Assembly (NCBI GenBank): GCA_022562175.1
Contig: JADFPU010000004.1
Span: 1 to 39,828, forward strand
Direction: 5' to 3'
From: Pseudomonadota bacterium
GTDB taxonomy: Bacteria; Pseudomonadota; Gammaproteobacteria; Eutrophobiales; Eutrophobiaceae
Length of the DNA: 39,828 nt
The notes beneath the pieces are model-generated. The model was not told where the DNA came from, searched no databases, and saw nothing but the letters and a program-made list of their open reading frames with translations. Of the stretch, positions 17,458 to 27,296 are shown piece after piece. The translations under genes and the position numbers were made by a program. Within the stretch, counting starts at the first letter, position 1. Each line of letters begins with the position of its first letter.

Positions 17458-18501
17458 ATGACCACACAATGGAAAAAATTTCTGATAAATAACGGCGCAT
17501 CACTCCAGCATAACTTTGTAAAAGATTTTGGCAAGCCGGAAGATGAAGCTATCGCAGCTTTATCAAAGAATATCATTATGGATCTATCCTATTTTGCCAT
17601 TGTAGAGATAAGTGGCAGTGATGCAGAAGAATTCCTGCACGGTTTATTTACCAGTGATATTAAAAAACTTGATGATGAGTGTTTTCAGTTCAGCGCATGG
17701 TGTAATCCAAAAGGCAGGGTGTTGGCAAACTTCATCGTAGTCAAGCTAGGTGAAATATACTATCTAATCCTGCCTGATGATTTAAAAGCGCAATTCATCA
17801 AAAAGTTACAGATATATATTTTACGCTCCGAGGTATCAATCAGCGATCACAGTAGTGAATTAATACGGCTTGGAATTCTTGCCAAAGACATAGAGCACCT
17901 GATGATGATTGGCATAACAGATAGCGTACGTGAACAACCATCGAAGGTCATTAAACATCATGACCTAATCATCATTGCCCTTCCCGGCAAAGAAAGCAGA
18001 ATGTTTATCTTTGGTCCGGAACAGCAAGCCCGGCAATTATGGCAAAAACTGGCTGAAGATTTTCTCAGTGTAGGCAGTCAATACTGGCAACTCCACGATA
18101 TCTTGTCCGGCATTGCCTGGATAAGTGAACAATCCAGTGAATCTTTTCTTCCCCAGACATTAAACCTCGATTGTTTAGATGGCGTTAGTCTCAACAAGGG
18201 TTGTTACACTGGGCAGGAGATCATTGCCCGCATGCACTATCGCGGAAAACTTAAACAACGAATGTTCCTGGCAAATATTAAATCCGCTATTCAGCCGGAA
18301 ACCGGGGCGAAACTCTATTCACAACATGTTGTTCAGAGTGTCGGGATGATCATAAATGCTGCCAGATATGCCGAAAAGGACTACCAGGTCCTGGTAGCTG
18401 TTGATATGGATCAGGCAAGTGATGATAACGTACATCTGCATGATGCTAGCGGCCCGCTGCTCAATTTTCATGCCCTGCCTTATCCCATCGAGACAGGTTG
18501 A
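17458..18501 (+). CDS. ygfZ: folate-binding Fe-S cluster repair protein YgfZ (GcvT-like)
   Basis: DGVSLNKGCYTGQEIIARMHYRGKLKQRMF contains the KGCYxGQE signature. Confidence 0.93.
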   Translation: MTTQWKKFLINNGASLQHNFVKDFGKPEDEAIAALSKNIIMDLSYFAIVEISGSDAEEFLHGLFTSDIKKLDDECFQFSAWCNPKGRVLANFIVVKLGEIYYLILPDDLKAQFIKKLQIYILRSEVSISDHSSELIRLGILAKDIEHLMMIGITDSVREQPSKVIKHHDLIIIALPGKESRMFIFGPEQQARQLWQKLAEDFLSVGSQYWQLHDILSGIAWISEQSSESFLPQTLNLDCLDGVSLNKGCYTGQEIIARMHYRGKLKQRMFLANIKSAIQPETGAKLYSQHVVQSVGMIINAARYAEKDYQVLVAVDMDQASDDNVHLHDASGPLLNFHALPYPIETG

Positions 18502-18592
18502 ACGGAATTGTAATCACGACCTGTAACGTTTTTAAATTCAGGCTGCTAATCGCACCACATCGCTGCAACTGTTCATTTCTATATATCAATTC

Positions 18593-19558
18593 ATGACGAC
18601 AATTAATAGTTTTAGACCACCCTGGTGGCTACCTGGCGCCCACTTGCAAACCCTCTGGCCACATATCTGCCGTCGATTACCACTCGTACAACTAATCGAC
18701 GAACGTCTGGAATTACCAGATGGCGATTTCGTCGATCTCTGTTGGACACAAAAAAAATCCGACGCCATCGTCGTTGTCCTGCACGGGCTGGAAGGATGCA
18801 TCCGGTCGCCCTATGTGATGGGAATTATGTCGGCGATTGACCAAGCTGGTTGGCAAGGCGTGTTTATGCATTTTAGAGGTTGTAGTGGCGTTCATAACCG
18901 TCGACCACGCAGTTACCATTCCGGAGAAACCGGTGACCTCAACTTCCTGCTGAAGACCCTGGCGCAACGTTATCCGGGTGTGCCTCTAGGCGCTGTGGGT
19001 TATTCTCTGGGCGCTAATGCACTGTTAAAATATCTGGGTGAAGATGATAATGAAAAACACCTGACTGCCGCCGTTGCAGTCTCCGTGCCTTTTCTATTGG
19101 CCATTGGTGCAGAGCGCCTTGAGCGAGGATTGTCCCGATTCTACCAGCGCTATCTGCTGCGCCGTCTGCAACACAAGATAACATCCAAATTCAGGACCAT
19201 GACATCACCTGTTCCCTTAGACAGTATTGCCAGGCTGAATACATTCAGGTTGTTCGATGATCAAATTACCGCGCCCCTGCATGGTTTTAAAGATGTAGAT
19301 GATTACTATTCGCGCTGCAGTTCAAGACAATTCCTGAAAAACATCAAGCTACCCACACTGATAATTCATGCTGCCGACGATCCCTTTATGACACAAGCCG
19401 CCATCCCTGCAAGCGATGAACTTGCCGAAACCATCCAGTTTGAATTATCGGACAAAGGCGGGCACGTAGGTTTCATTAACGGCAATCTACCCTGGCGTCC
19501 CAACTATTGGCTGGAAAAACGAATACCTGAATTCTTACAAACGTTCATGGATCATTAG
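18593..19558 (+). CDS. yheT: YheT-family alpha/beta hydrolase
   Basis: PPWWLPGAHLQTLWP; VVLHGLEGCIRSPYV; GYSLGANALLKYLGE; ADDPFM and GGHVGF. Confidence 0.88.
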   Translation: MTTINSFRPPWWLPGAHLQTLWPHICRRLPLVQLIDERLELPDGDFVDLCWTQKKSDAIVVVLHGLEGCIRSPYVMGIMSAIDQAGWQGVFMHFRGCSGVHNRRPRSYHSGETGDLNFLLKTLAQRYPGVPLGAVGYSLGANALLKYLGEDDNEKHLTAAVAVSVPFLLAIGAERLERGLSRFYQRYLLRRLQHKITSKFRTMTSPVPLDSIARLNTFRLFDDQITAPLHGFKDVDDYYSRCSSRQFLKNIKLPTLIIHAADDPFMTQAAIPASDELAETIQFELSDKGGHVGFINGNLPWRPNYWLEKRIPEFLQTFMDH

Positions 19559-19618
19559 TTATTTGTCTGTTGTTATTTGTAGAGAGACATTTGCTTATGA
19601 GATAATCACCAGTAACAA

Positions 19619-20128
19619 ATGAAAAAATTGAACCCCCACAGACTTTTTTATTTACTGCTGCTATTGACTTGCGGCGCTTTACTGGGCTTCGGTTACTATC
19701 TGCAATTCGTTAATGGACTCGAGCCCTGCCCACTGTGCATCTTGCAGAGACTCGCCTTTATAGCGGTCTTCATTATTTCTGTTATTGGCTTTATCCATGC
19801 CCCTGCAACGGCCTGGTTCAGAGTCTACAGTGGTCTTATATCCATCACAGCACTCATCGGCGCCGGCATCGCCGGACGACAAGTCTGGTTGCAACACCTG
19901 CCCGCCGATAAAATACCGGAATGTGGCCCCGGTCTGGAATATATGCTGGACGTATTACCGTTGGCAGACACAATAAAAATAATTTTTACCGGTTCCGGGG
20001 AATGCGCAGAGGTCAACTGGACCTTGCTGTCTCTGAGTATTGCTGAATGGAGCCTTATCTGCTTTGTTGCACTGCTGATAGTCAGTGCGGTTCATTGTGT
20101 GAAAGGCGGACTTGTGAAAAGTCCTTGA
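19619..20128 (+). CDS. dsbB: disulfide bond formation protein B
   Basis: Four-TM pattern; LEPCPLCILQRLAF CxxC plus second Cys pair IPECGPG...SGECAEV. Confidence 0.93.
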   Translation: MKKLNPHRLFYLLLLLTCGALLGFGYYLQFVNGLEPCPLCILQRLAFIAVFIISVIGFIHAPATAWFRVYSGLISITALIGAGIAGRQVWLQHLPADKIPECGPGLEYMLDVLPLADTIKIIFTGSGECAEVNWTLLSLSIAEWSLICFVALLIVSAVHCVKGGLVKSP

Positions 20129-20143
20129 CGGGGTACTAGCAAC

Positions 20144-22429
20144 TTACATCGCCTGCTTAACGACAGCATCAGTCCTGGCTGGCTTTGTCCTTTTCTGTGC
20201 ATCGACAACTACTAGAGCGGAATCATTCAGGATGCCTCTAACCGTAGAAGAGGGTGTCACAATCATCACCGGATAGGCCATACCCAATAGCACAGGGCCA
20301 ATGGTGATCGCATCACCTAAAATCTTTATCAGATCATAAGCGATCTTGGCGGCGTCAAGATTCGGCATAACAAGCAAATTAGCCTGCCCCTTTAACGTTG
20401 AATCCGGTAAAACCGAATGGCGTATACTCTCAAGCAGTGCTGCATCAGCACGCATCTGGCCATCAATTGCCAGCTCTGGCATAGTGTTTTTGATAAGCTT
20501 CAATGCCTTTTGCATTTTCCTTGACGATGCTGATTCAGCTACGCCATTATTATTATTACAAAATGACAGTAATGCTGCGTTGGGCTTGATCGAGAAACGA
20601 TCTCTCATGAAATCCGCCGCCAGTTTTGTGATATCGGCGATTTGTTCTGCTGTCGGATCCAGGGTCACTGCTGTATCACAAATAAAATACATACCTTTTT
20701 TAAGTAATACCACATTCATTGCTGCCGGCTGTCTGGTGTCATCACTTAGACCCAGCTCTGAAATGACGTGCTGCAGATGTTGATGGTATTGGCCGGTACT
20801 GCCACAGATAAGCCCATCAACATAACCACTTTTAACTAATCTGGCCGCGAGCAAGGTATTGATAGTGGCGCCATCAGACGGGGCCTTATCCTGAGCCGCT
20901 AACAAAAGCTCATAGCCAGGTAGCTCTTGCGGGGCCAGGATTTCAAAATCATCATCCGGTCTGATGCGCAAACCCAATGTCTTGATACGCTCACATATCA
21001 CATCTACTCGACCAATAACTATGGGTTCAGCCAACTTATCATCAATAACGGACTGGATTGTCCGTAGTATCCTGTCTTCCTCACCGTCAGCATAGAGCAA
21101 GCGTTTCGACTCCTGCTTTGCCTGTTCGAACACGGTCCGCATCAGCATCATTGACTGGAAGACATATTGCGTCAAATCATCTCTGTAGCTATCCAGATCA
21201 GCGATGGGCCGCGTCGCAACGCCGCTATCCATTGCTGCCCTGGCAATGTCAGGCGCCAGTTTGGTGATCAGGCGCGGGTCGAAAGGCTTGGGGATCAAAT
21301 AATCAGGTCCAAACTTGAGATTTTCTCCGGGGTAAGCGGCCACCACTGTATCCGGGGCCTCTTCTTTCGCCAAATCGGCCAGTGCATGCACACAGGCAAT
21401 CTTCATTGCCTCAGTGATCCTGGTCGCGCCAACGTCCAGTGCACCGCGAAATATAAACGGGAAACACAAGACATTATTGACCTGATTCGGATAATCTGAA
21501 CGGCCGGTGGCAATGATCGCGTCAGGACGCACGGCCTTGACCTCTTCCGGCAGGATTTCCGGGATGGGATTTGACAGGGCAAAGACCAGCGGCCCGTCAG
21601 CCATGGAACGAACCATTTCCTGCTTCAACACACCCGGGCCTGACAGGCCAAGAAACACATCTGCGCCCTTGAGGGCGTCGGCCAGGGTACGTGCCTTGGT
21701 ATTGCTTGCGAACAATCGCTTATGCGGTTGCAATCCGCCGCCACGACCACGATATATCACACCACTTCGATCCAGCAGGATAATGTTGTCTTTTTGCACA
21801 CCCAGACTCACCAGTAACTTTAAACAGGCTATGCCCGCGGCGCCCGCGCCGATGGTGACAACTTTCACCTTGTCGATATCCTTACCGACAATACTCAGGC
21901 CATTGAGTACCGCTGCACCGACGATAATGGACGTACCATGTTGATCATCGTGAAAAATAGGTATCTTCATGCGTTTACGTAATTTGCCTTCAACCTGAAA
22001 ACACTCGGGCGATTTAATGTCTTCCAGGTTAATGCCACCAAAAGTCGGTTCCAGGCTGACAATGATCTCAACAAGTTTGTCCGGATCCTGTTCGTTGATT
22101 TCGATATCAAACACATCTATTCCGGCAAACTTCTTGAACAGGACCGCCTTGCCCTCCATGACCGGTTTCGCTGCCAATGGCCCAATGTTTCCCAGCCCCA
22201 GTACTGCTGTACCATTAGTGATGACGGCGACAAGATTGGAACGTACCGTCATATCAGCGACAACGCCAGGATCGGCGGCAATGGCCTTGCAGGGCTCTGC
22301 AACGCCGGGGCTATAGGCAAGAGCCAGATCCTGAGGACTTGTCAACGGTTTAGTGGCGATAACTTCCAGCTTGCCGGCTCGCGGCAAGCGATGATAATCC
22401 AGTGCGCTTTTTTTCTTATCTTCAGCCAT
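20144..22429 (-). CDS. maeB: NADP-dependent malic enzyme with C-terminal phosphotransacetylase-like domain
   Basis: [56 protein letters not shown]-terminal Pta-like region. Confidence 0.95.
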   Translation of the reverse strand: MAEDKKKSALDYHRLPRAGKLEVIATKPLTSPQDLALAYSPGVAEPCKAIAADPGVVADMTVRSNLVAVITNGTAVLGLGNIGPLAAKPVMEGKAVLFKKFAGIDVFDIEINEQDPDKLVEIIVSLEPTFGGINLEDIKSPECFQVEGKLRKRMKIPIFHDDQHGTSIIVGAAVLNGLSIVGKDIDKVKVVTIGAGAAGIACLKLLVSLGVQKDNIILLDRSGVIYRGRGGGLQPHKRLFASNTKARTLADALKGADVFLGLSGPGVLKQEMVRSMADGPLVFALSNPIPEILPEEVKAVRPDAIIATGRSDYPNQVNNVLCFPFIFRGALDVGATRITEAMKIACVHALADLAKEEAPDTVVAAYPGENLKFGPDYLIPKPFDPRLITKLAPDIARAAMDSGVATRPIADLDSYRDDLTQYVFQSMMLMRTVFEQAKQESKRLLYADGEEDRILRTIQSVIDDKLAEPIVIGRVDVICERIKTLGLRIRPDDDFEILAPQELPGYELLLAAQDKAPSDGATINTLLAARLVKSGYVDGLICGSTGQYHQHLQHVISELGLSDDTRQPAAMNVVLLKKGMYFICDTAVTLDPTAEQIADITKLAADFMRDRFSIKPNAALLSFCNNNNGVAESASSRKMQKALKLIKNTMPELAIDGQMRADAALLESIRHSVLPDSTLKGQANLLVMPNLDAAKIAYDLIKILGDAITIGPVLLGMAYPVMIVTPSSTVRGILNDSALVVVDAQKRTKPARTDAVVKQAM

Positions 22430-22609
22430 TTAAGTCAGTTTGTGACAGGGTCGTATCAATTCGATAACGCAATAAATAGACCCGATACTATCAAGTTACC
22501 ATGTAATCTTAATATAGTTTAGACAGAAAGCTGGCTAAATGTTTCAAAGAAAAGGATTAATACAGCAAACAGATAAAACAGCAGGCTCATACTGCCTGCG
22601 CAGATAATC

Positions 22610-23968
22610 TCACGGACGGAACCCAGTCGGTAAATTTCCTCCCAGACCACGCAGCATATTCGCCATGCCAGACTTTTTTGATAACTTCTTCATCATCTTC
22701 TGCATCTGCTTGAATTTTTTTAACAAGCGATTAACATCCTGGATCTGAGTGCCGGAACCGGCGGCTATCCTCTTCTTGCATGAACCATTGATCACCGCCG
22801 GATATTTACGCTCCTTTATGGTCATCGAATCAATGATAGCCTCCAGTTTGATCATGTCCTTGTCATTGACCTGATTCACTGCCGCAGCAGGCAATTGTTG
22901 CATACCGGGCAATTTATCCATGATACTGCCCAGCCCTCCCATATTACGCATCTGCCGCAACTGATCCTGAAAATCAACCAGACTGAAGCCGGCGCCCTTT
23001 TTAATCTTTTTTGCCAGAGTCCTGGCTTTGTCGATATCCGTCTTCTGCTCAAGCTCTTCGATCAGACTCAGCATATCCCCCATACCGAGGATCCGTGAGG
23101 CGATGCGCTCTGGATGAAAGGGTATCAACTCGTCGATCTTTTCACCTGTGCCCATGAACAGGATCGGTTTGCCCGTGACATGTCGCACTGACAATGCCGC
23201 ACCGCCTCTTGCATCACCATCGACCTTGGTCAATACCACACCGGTCAACGGTAACGCGGCATTAAATACACTCGCTGAATTAACGGCATCCTGACCCAGC
23301 ATACTGTCGACCACAAACAAGGTATCGGACGGGTCCAGGGCTGCATGCAGGCGCCTGATTTCTTCCATCATGTCATCATCCACATGCAGACGACCGGCCG
23401 TATCGATGATGAGTACATCCATGAATTGCGTGCGTGCACTTTGCAAGGCGGCGACAGCTATATCGACCGGTGTCTGCGTGTTATCACTGGCAAAAAATTC
23501 CAACTGATTTTCTTCGCAGAGCACCTTGAGCTGTTCGATTGCTGCGGGCCGATAGACGTCACAACTGGCAGTCATGACGGATTTTTTTTGTTGCTTGAGC
23601 CAGCGTCCGAGCTTGGCTACGGTGGTCGTTTTACCTGCACCCTGCAGACCTGCCATCAGGATCACGGCAGGCGGTTGTGTGTTCAGATTCAGACTGACAT
23701 TGGACTCACCCATAAGCCTGATGAGTTCGTCATGGACATATTTGATAACGACCTGTCCAGGCGTCATACTTGTCTTGACCTGCTGCCCCAGGGACTGCTG
23801 TTTGACCTGTTCGATGAAGTCCTGCACCACTGGCAGGGCAACGTCAGCCTCAAGCAGGGCCATCCTGACCTCGCGCATGGCCGCACTGATATTATCTTCC
23901 GTAAGGCGTGCCTGTCCTCTTAATTCCTTGATAACATGGGATAATCTTTCAGATAAATTGTCAAACAT
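22610..23968 (-). CDS. ffh: signal recognition particle protein Ffh (SRP54)
   Basis: MFDNLSERLSHVIKELRG; GLQGAGKTTTVAKLG; DTAGRLHVDDDMM; Met-rich M domain. Confidence 0.97.
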   Translation of the reverse strand: MFDNLSERLSHVIKELRGQARLTEDNISAAMREVRMALLEADVALPVVQDFIEQVKQQSLGQQVKTSMTPGQVVIKYVHDELIRLMGESNVSLNLNTQPPAVILMAGLQGAGKTTTVAKLGRWLKQQKKSVMTASCDVYRPAAIEQLKVLCEENQLEFFASDNTQTPVDIAVAALQSARTQFMDVLIIDTAGRLHVDDDMMEEIRRLHAALDPSDTLFVVDSMLGQDAVNSASVFNAALPLTGVVLTKVDGDARGGAALSVRHVTGKPILFMGTGEKIDELIPFHPERIASRILGMGDMLSLIEELEQKTDIDKARTLAKKIKKGAGFSLVDFQDQLRQMRNMGGLGSIMDKLPGMQQLPAAAVNQVNDKDMIKLEAIIDSMTIKERKYPAVINGSCKKRIAAGSGTQIQDVNRLLKKFKQMQKMMKKLSKKSGMANMLRGLGGNLPTGFRP

Positions 23969-24000
23969 TTGTCGTTACTCGTTATTTGTATTTTGTGTAA

Positions 24001-24140
24001 ATCCAGGAAGAATAATTCTCGCCAAGGCGCAAAGCTCGCAAAGTTATAAGATATAACTATACAAGCATATTACGAATTCTTTTATGGCGTCTTTGCGTCT
24101 TTGCGAGAAAAATTATAGCGTTTATGGACGGAGTACTAGA
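24001..24140. repeat. MITE-like dispersed repeat, copy 1
   Basis: ATCCAGGAAGAATAATTCTCGCCAAGGCGCAAAG...CTTTGCGTCTTTGCGAGAAAAATTATAGCGTTTATGGACGGA; imperfect terminal inverted symmetry; second copy at 27174. Confidence 0.75.
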
Positions 24141-24281
24141 ACGAAGTGTATCAAGTCTGCCTGTGTCTCACGCTTTTACACTTCACATCCAGACAGGCGT
24201 CATTCTAACAGGAAACTGCAAGCCCGGATATTGCGGCAATACTTCACGCGATAGTGTATTTGTGACAGTATAGTAATTGTC

Positions 24282-25094
24282 ATGACGACGATTATTTTCA
24301 GTAGTATTGCGATGTTACTTTACCTGCTCACTGCGGGCTGGCTGGGCTATCATGTCTTCAAACTGCAACTGGATGCCAGCGAACTCAAGATCAAGATCAT
24401 CACTGTCGGCGGCATTGCCCTGCTACTACACGCACTGGTGCTCTATCAGGGCATCATCACCGATGTTGGTCTAAACCTCGGGTTTTACAATGCCTTGTCC
24501 CTGATAAGCTGGCTCGTTGCCCTGTTAGTTGTGTGCGTGGCCATGATCAGACCTGTGGAAAATCTTACTGTAGTCTTTTTACCTGCCGCGGCACTCGCCC
24601 TGTTTCTGGAATTAATATTCCCTACGCAACATATTCTGTCAGACTCCAATACGATAGGCCTGCGCATGCATATCCTGCTGTCTATCACTGCATACAGCCT
24701 GTTGGCAATCGCCGCCTTGCAAGCAATCATCCTGGCGATACAGGAGCAGCAGTTACACAACAAGCACCCGGTTAGAATCATGCAAAGACTACCACCGATG
24801 CAAACCATGGAAGCTTTACTCATGCAGATGATTGCCATCGGTTTTTTTCTGTTGAGCCTGAGTCTTGCTACGGGCCTGATGTTTCTGCACGATATCTTTG
24901 CACAACATCTGGTCCACAAAATCTTCCTGTCGAGCCTGGCCTGGTTAATATTTGCACTCGTGTTATGGGGCAGATGGGCACTCGGCTGGCGCGGTAAAAA
25001 ATTGATCCGCTGGATCCTGGGCGGATTTATCTCACTGATGCTGGCCTATTTTGGTTCCAAACTGGTGCTCGAACTTATCTTGCACAGAATTTGA
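24282..25094 (+). CDS. cytochrome c assembly (CcsA/HemX)-family membrane protein, YpjD-like
   Basis: Eight hydrophobic segments; LRMHILLSITAYSLLAIAALQAI and LATGLMFLHD motifs; located between ffh and a corB-like gene. Confidence 0.82.
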   Translation: MTTIIFSSIAMLLYLLTAGWLGYHVFKLQLDASELKIKIITVGGIALLLHALVLYQGIITDVGLNLGFYNALSLISWLVALLVVCVAMIRPVENLTVVFLPAAALALFLELIFPTQHILSDSNTIGLRMHILLSITAYSLLAIAALQAIILAIQEQQLHNKHPVRIMQRLPPMQTMEALLMQMIAIGFFLLSLSLATGLMFLHDIFAQHLVHKIFLSSLAWLIFALVLWGRWALGWRGKKLIRWILGGFISLMLAYFGSKLVLELILHRI

Positions 25095-25255
25095 AATCCA
25101 AAATCAGGCTTAAAAATATGCCTGATTTTGCCAAACATTTATCAATTGAACCACGATATATGCTTCGCGATAGCCTAGACCATCACTCTATGCTTGACCC
25201 CTCACTCTCTTTGGACTGACAATAAGCACTGGCTTTAACTGAGGCATTTGCTTCA

Positions 25256-26530
25256 TTGGACGATATTTCATTATCACTGTTATTTGGCATCCTGTTCCTG
25301 CTGATAATACTCTCGGCATTCTTCTCCAGTTCTGAAACGTCCATGATGGCGCTGAACCGCTATCGCCTGCGCCATCTGGTCAATGACAATCATCGGGCAG
25401 CAATACTGGTGTCAAACCTGTTAAAGCATCCTGATCGCCTCATCGGTCTGATATTGCTAGGCAATAATCTTGTCAATATTCTTGCGGCCGCTATCGCAAC
25501 CGTCATTGCTATCAGACTGATGGGTGATGCAGGGATCATTGTTGCGACAATTTTATTGACCTTTGTTATTCTGATCTTTGCTGAAGTCGCGCCGAAAACG
25601 CTGGCCGCGATGAATCCGGAGAAAATTGCCTTCCCTGCTGCGTATATTCTAACGCCCCTGGCAAAAATTCTACGTCCCGGTGTCTGGATAATTAACAAGT
25701 TGGCCAACAGCTTATTAAAAGTCCTGCGACATGATCCGGTGGCGAAAAATAATGCCTCTCTCACCAGTGAAGAACTCAGAATTGCCGTGCATGAGGCTGG
25801 CAATTTGATACCGATCCGTCATCAGCGTATGTTAATCAGTATCCTCGACCTCGAGCACATCACGGTCGAAGACATAATGGTTCCGCGCAATGAAATCGCC
25901 GGTATCGACTTGAATGACACGCTGACAGACATCATAGAGGCGCTGAGTCATTGCCAGCACACACGTCTGCCAATATTCCGGGACAATATTGACGCTGTCG
26001 TGGGTATGTTACATGTCAGACACGTTTCCAGGGTGCTGGCAAATAAAGATGAGTTCTCCATTGAGAATCTGGAAAAGATAACAGTGGTACCCTACTTTGT
26101 GCCGCTGGGCACACCTTTGCATACCCAGTTGTTCAACTTTCAGCGTCAGAAAAAGCGTATCGGTCTGGTGGTAGACGAGTATGGTATCGTCCAGGGCCTG
26201 GTTACCCTGGAAGATATCCTGGAGGAGATCGTCGGCGAATTCACTACCGATCTGCAGAGCTATGATCAGGATATCCATCCACAGGAAGATGGCACTTATA
26301 TGATCGATGGCTCTACCATGATCCGGGACATCAACCGTCAATTAAACTGGCAACTACCAACAGATGGTCCAAAGACTCTAAATGGCCTGATACTCGAACA
26401 GCTTGAAAGGGTGCCTGAGTCCGGCACCAGCTTGCGCATCGACAACATTGCCATGGAAATTACCCAGGCCACGGACAACGCTGTGAGGATGGTGAAGATT
26501 ACTGCGCTGCCGGAAGCAGACACAGAATAG
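25256..26530 (+). CDS. CNNM/CorB-family transporter (DUF21, CBS pair, CorC-HlyC domains), YfjD-like
   Basis: FFSSSETSMMALNRYRLRHLV; MVPRNEIAGIDL; VDEYGIVQGLVTLEDILEEIVGEF. Confidence 0.93.
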   Translation: MDDISLSLLFGILFLLIILSAFFSSSETSMMALNRYRLRHLVNDNHRAAILVSNLLKHPDRLIGLILLGNNLVNILAAAIATVIAIRLMGDAGIIVATILLTFVILIFAEVAPKTLAAMNPEKIAFPAAYILTPLAKILRPGVWIINKLANSLLKVLRHDPVAKNNASLTSEELRIAVHEAGNLIPIRHQRMLISILDLEHITVEDIMVPRNEIAGIDLNDTLTDIIEALSHCQHTRLPIFRDNIDAVVGMLHVRHVSRVLANKDEFSIENLEKITVVPYFVPLGTPLHTQLFNFQRQKKRIGLVVDEYGIVQGLVTLEDILEEIVGEFTTDLQSYDQDIHPQEDGTYMIDGSTMIRDINRQLNWQLPTDGPKTLNGLILEQLERVPESGTSLRIDNIAMEITQATDNAVRMVKITALPEADTE

Positions 26531-26601
26531 ATCGTGTCAAATGTACGCCCGATTAAGGCCTGATAATTGCATTATAATTAACTTCAGCATCGTATAAGAC
26601 T

Positions 26602-26716
26602 CCTTCTCCCCTGTTTTAGGGGAGAAGGCCGGGATGAGGGGTAAAAATTATATGCATTTGTGCATATTTTATGTCTTCCACCCTCACCCAAACCCTCTCC
26701 CGCTAGCGGGAGAGGG
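26602..26716. repeat. pair of perfect palindromes in an intergenic repeat of the CCCTCACCC...CCCTCTCCC type
   Basis: CCTTCTCCCCTgttttAGGGGAGAAGG (26602-26628) and CCCTCTCCCGCTAGCGGGAGAGGG (26693-26716), with CACCCTCACCCAAACCCTCTCCC between. Confidence 0.85.
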
Positions 26717-26774
26717 CTTTATTTCTTATGTGAAGCTCAGGTTAATTAGCAAATTACTCCTGGAGCCGTTAGCA

Positions 26775-27152
26775 ATGAGTCAAATTTCGAGACAGGAAAA
26801 GCGTATACATAACCGTATTGCATTCGATGCCCCGGTTGTCATCTCGATAGCAGATCGACAATGGCAAAGCAATTTACTGGATATCTCGCTTAAGGGTGCA
26901 TTGGTGAATATACCGGATGACTGGGACAATAAACCAGACAGTCATTGCCAGTTAGATATTCAACTAAGTGGCAGTGATATACATATTCAGATGCAAGTCA
27001 GCGTCAAACATATAGAAAATAATCATATTGGCTTTCAATGTGATCAGATCGATCTGGACAGCATCAGTAATTTAAGACGCCTGGTGGAACTTAATATGCT
27101 GGATGAATCTGCGCTGGAAAGGGAATTAGCTGCCCTTGCCCACGGACTGTGA
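26775..27152 (+). CDS. PilZ-domain protein (putative c-di-GMP binding)
   Basis: RQEKRIHNRIAFDAPVVIS...LLDISLKGALV...IGFQCDQIDLDSISNLRRLVELN; start at the internal ATG 26775. Confidence 0.88.
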   Translation: MSQISRQEKRIHNRIAFDAPVVISIADRQWQSNLLDISLKGALVNIPDDWDNKPDSHCQLDIQLSGSDIHIQMQVSVKHIENNHIGFQCDQIDLDSISNLRRLVELNMLDESALERELAALAHGL

Positions 27153-27173
27153 AACGCAAGCCAGCGTGAGTTT

Positions 27174-27296
27174 ATCCAGGAAGAATAATTCCCACCAAAG
27201 TCATAAGATATTGTTTTAAAAGCATATTACGATTTCTTGTATGGCGTCTATGCGCCTCGGCAAGAAAAATTATTGCGTTTATGGACGGACATTAGA
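27174..27296. repeat. MITE-like dispersed repeat, copy 2
   Basis: Shares ATCCAGGAAGAATAATT, TCATAAGATAT-like core, AGCATATTACGA, ATGGCGTCT and AGAAAAATTATNGCGTTTATGGACGGA with copy 1 at 24001. Confidence 0.75.

Noticed and set aside
21507-21944. 145-aa ORF antisense to maeB
   Set aside because: Shadow ORF of a strongly conserved CDS.
23345-23923. 192-aa ORF antisense to ffh
   Set aside because: Shadow ORF of ffh.
26634-26774. N-terminal extension of the PilZ ORF (HPHPNPLPLAGEG)
   Set aside because: Encoded by the palindromic intergenic repeat; the PilZ gene most likely starts at ATG 26775.
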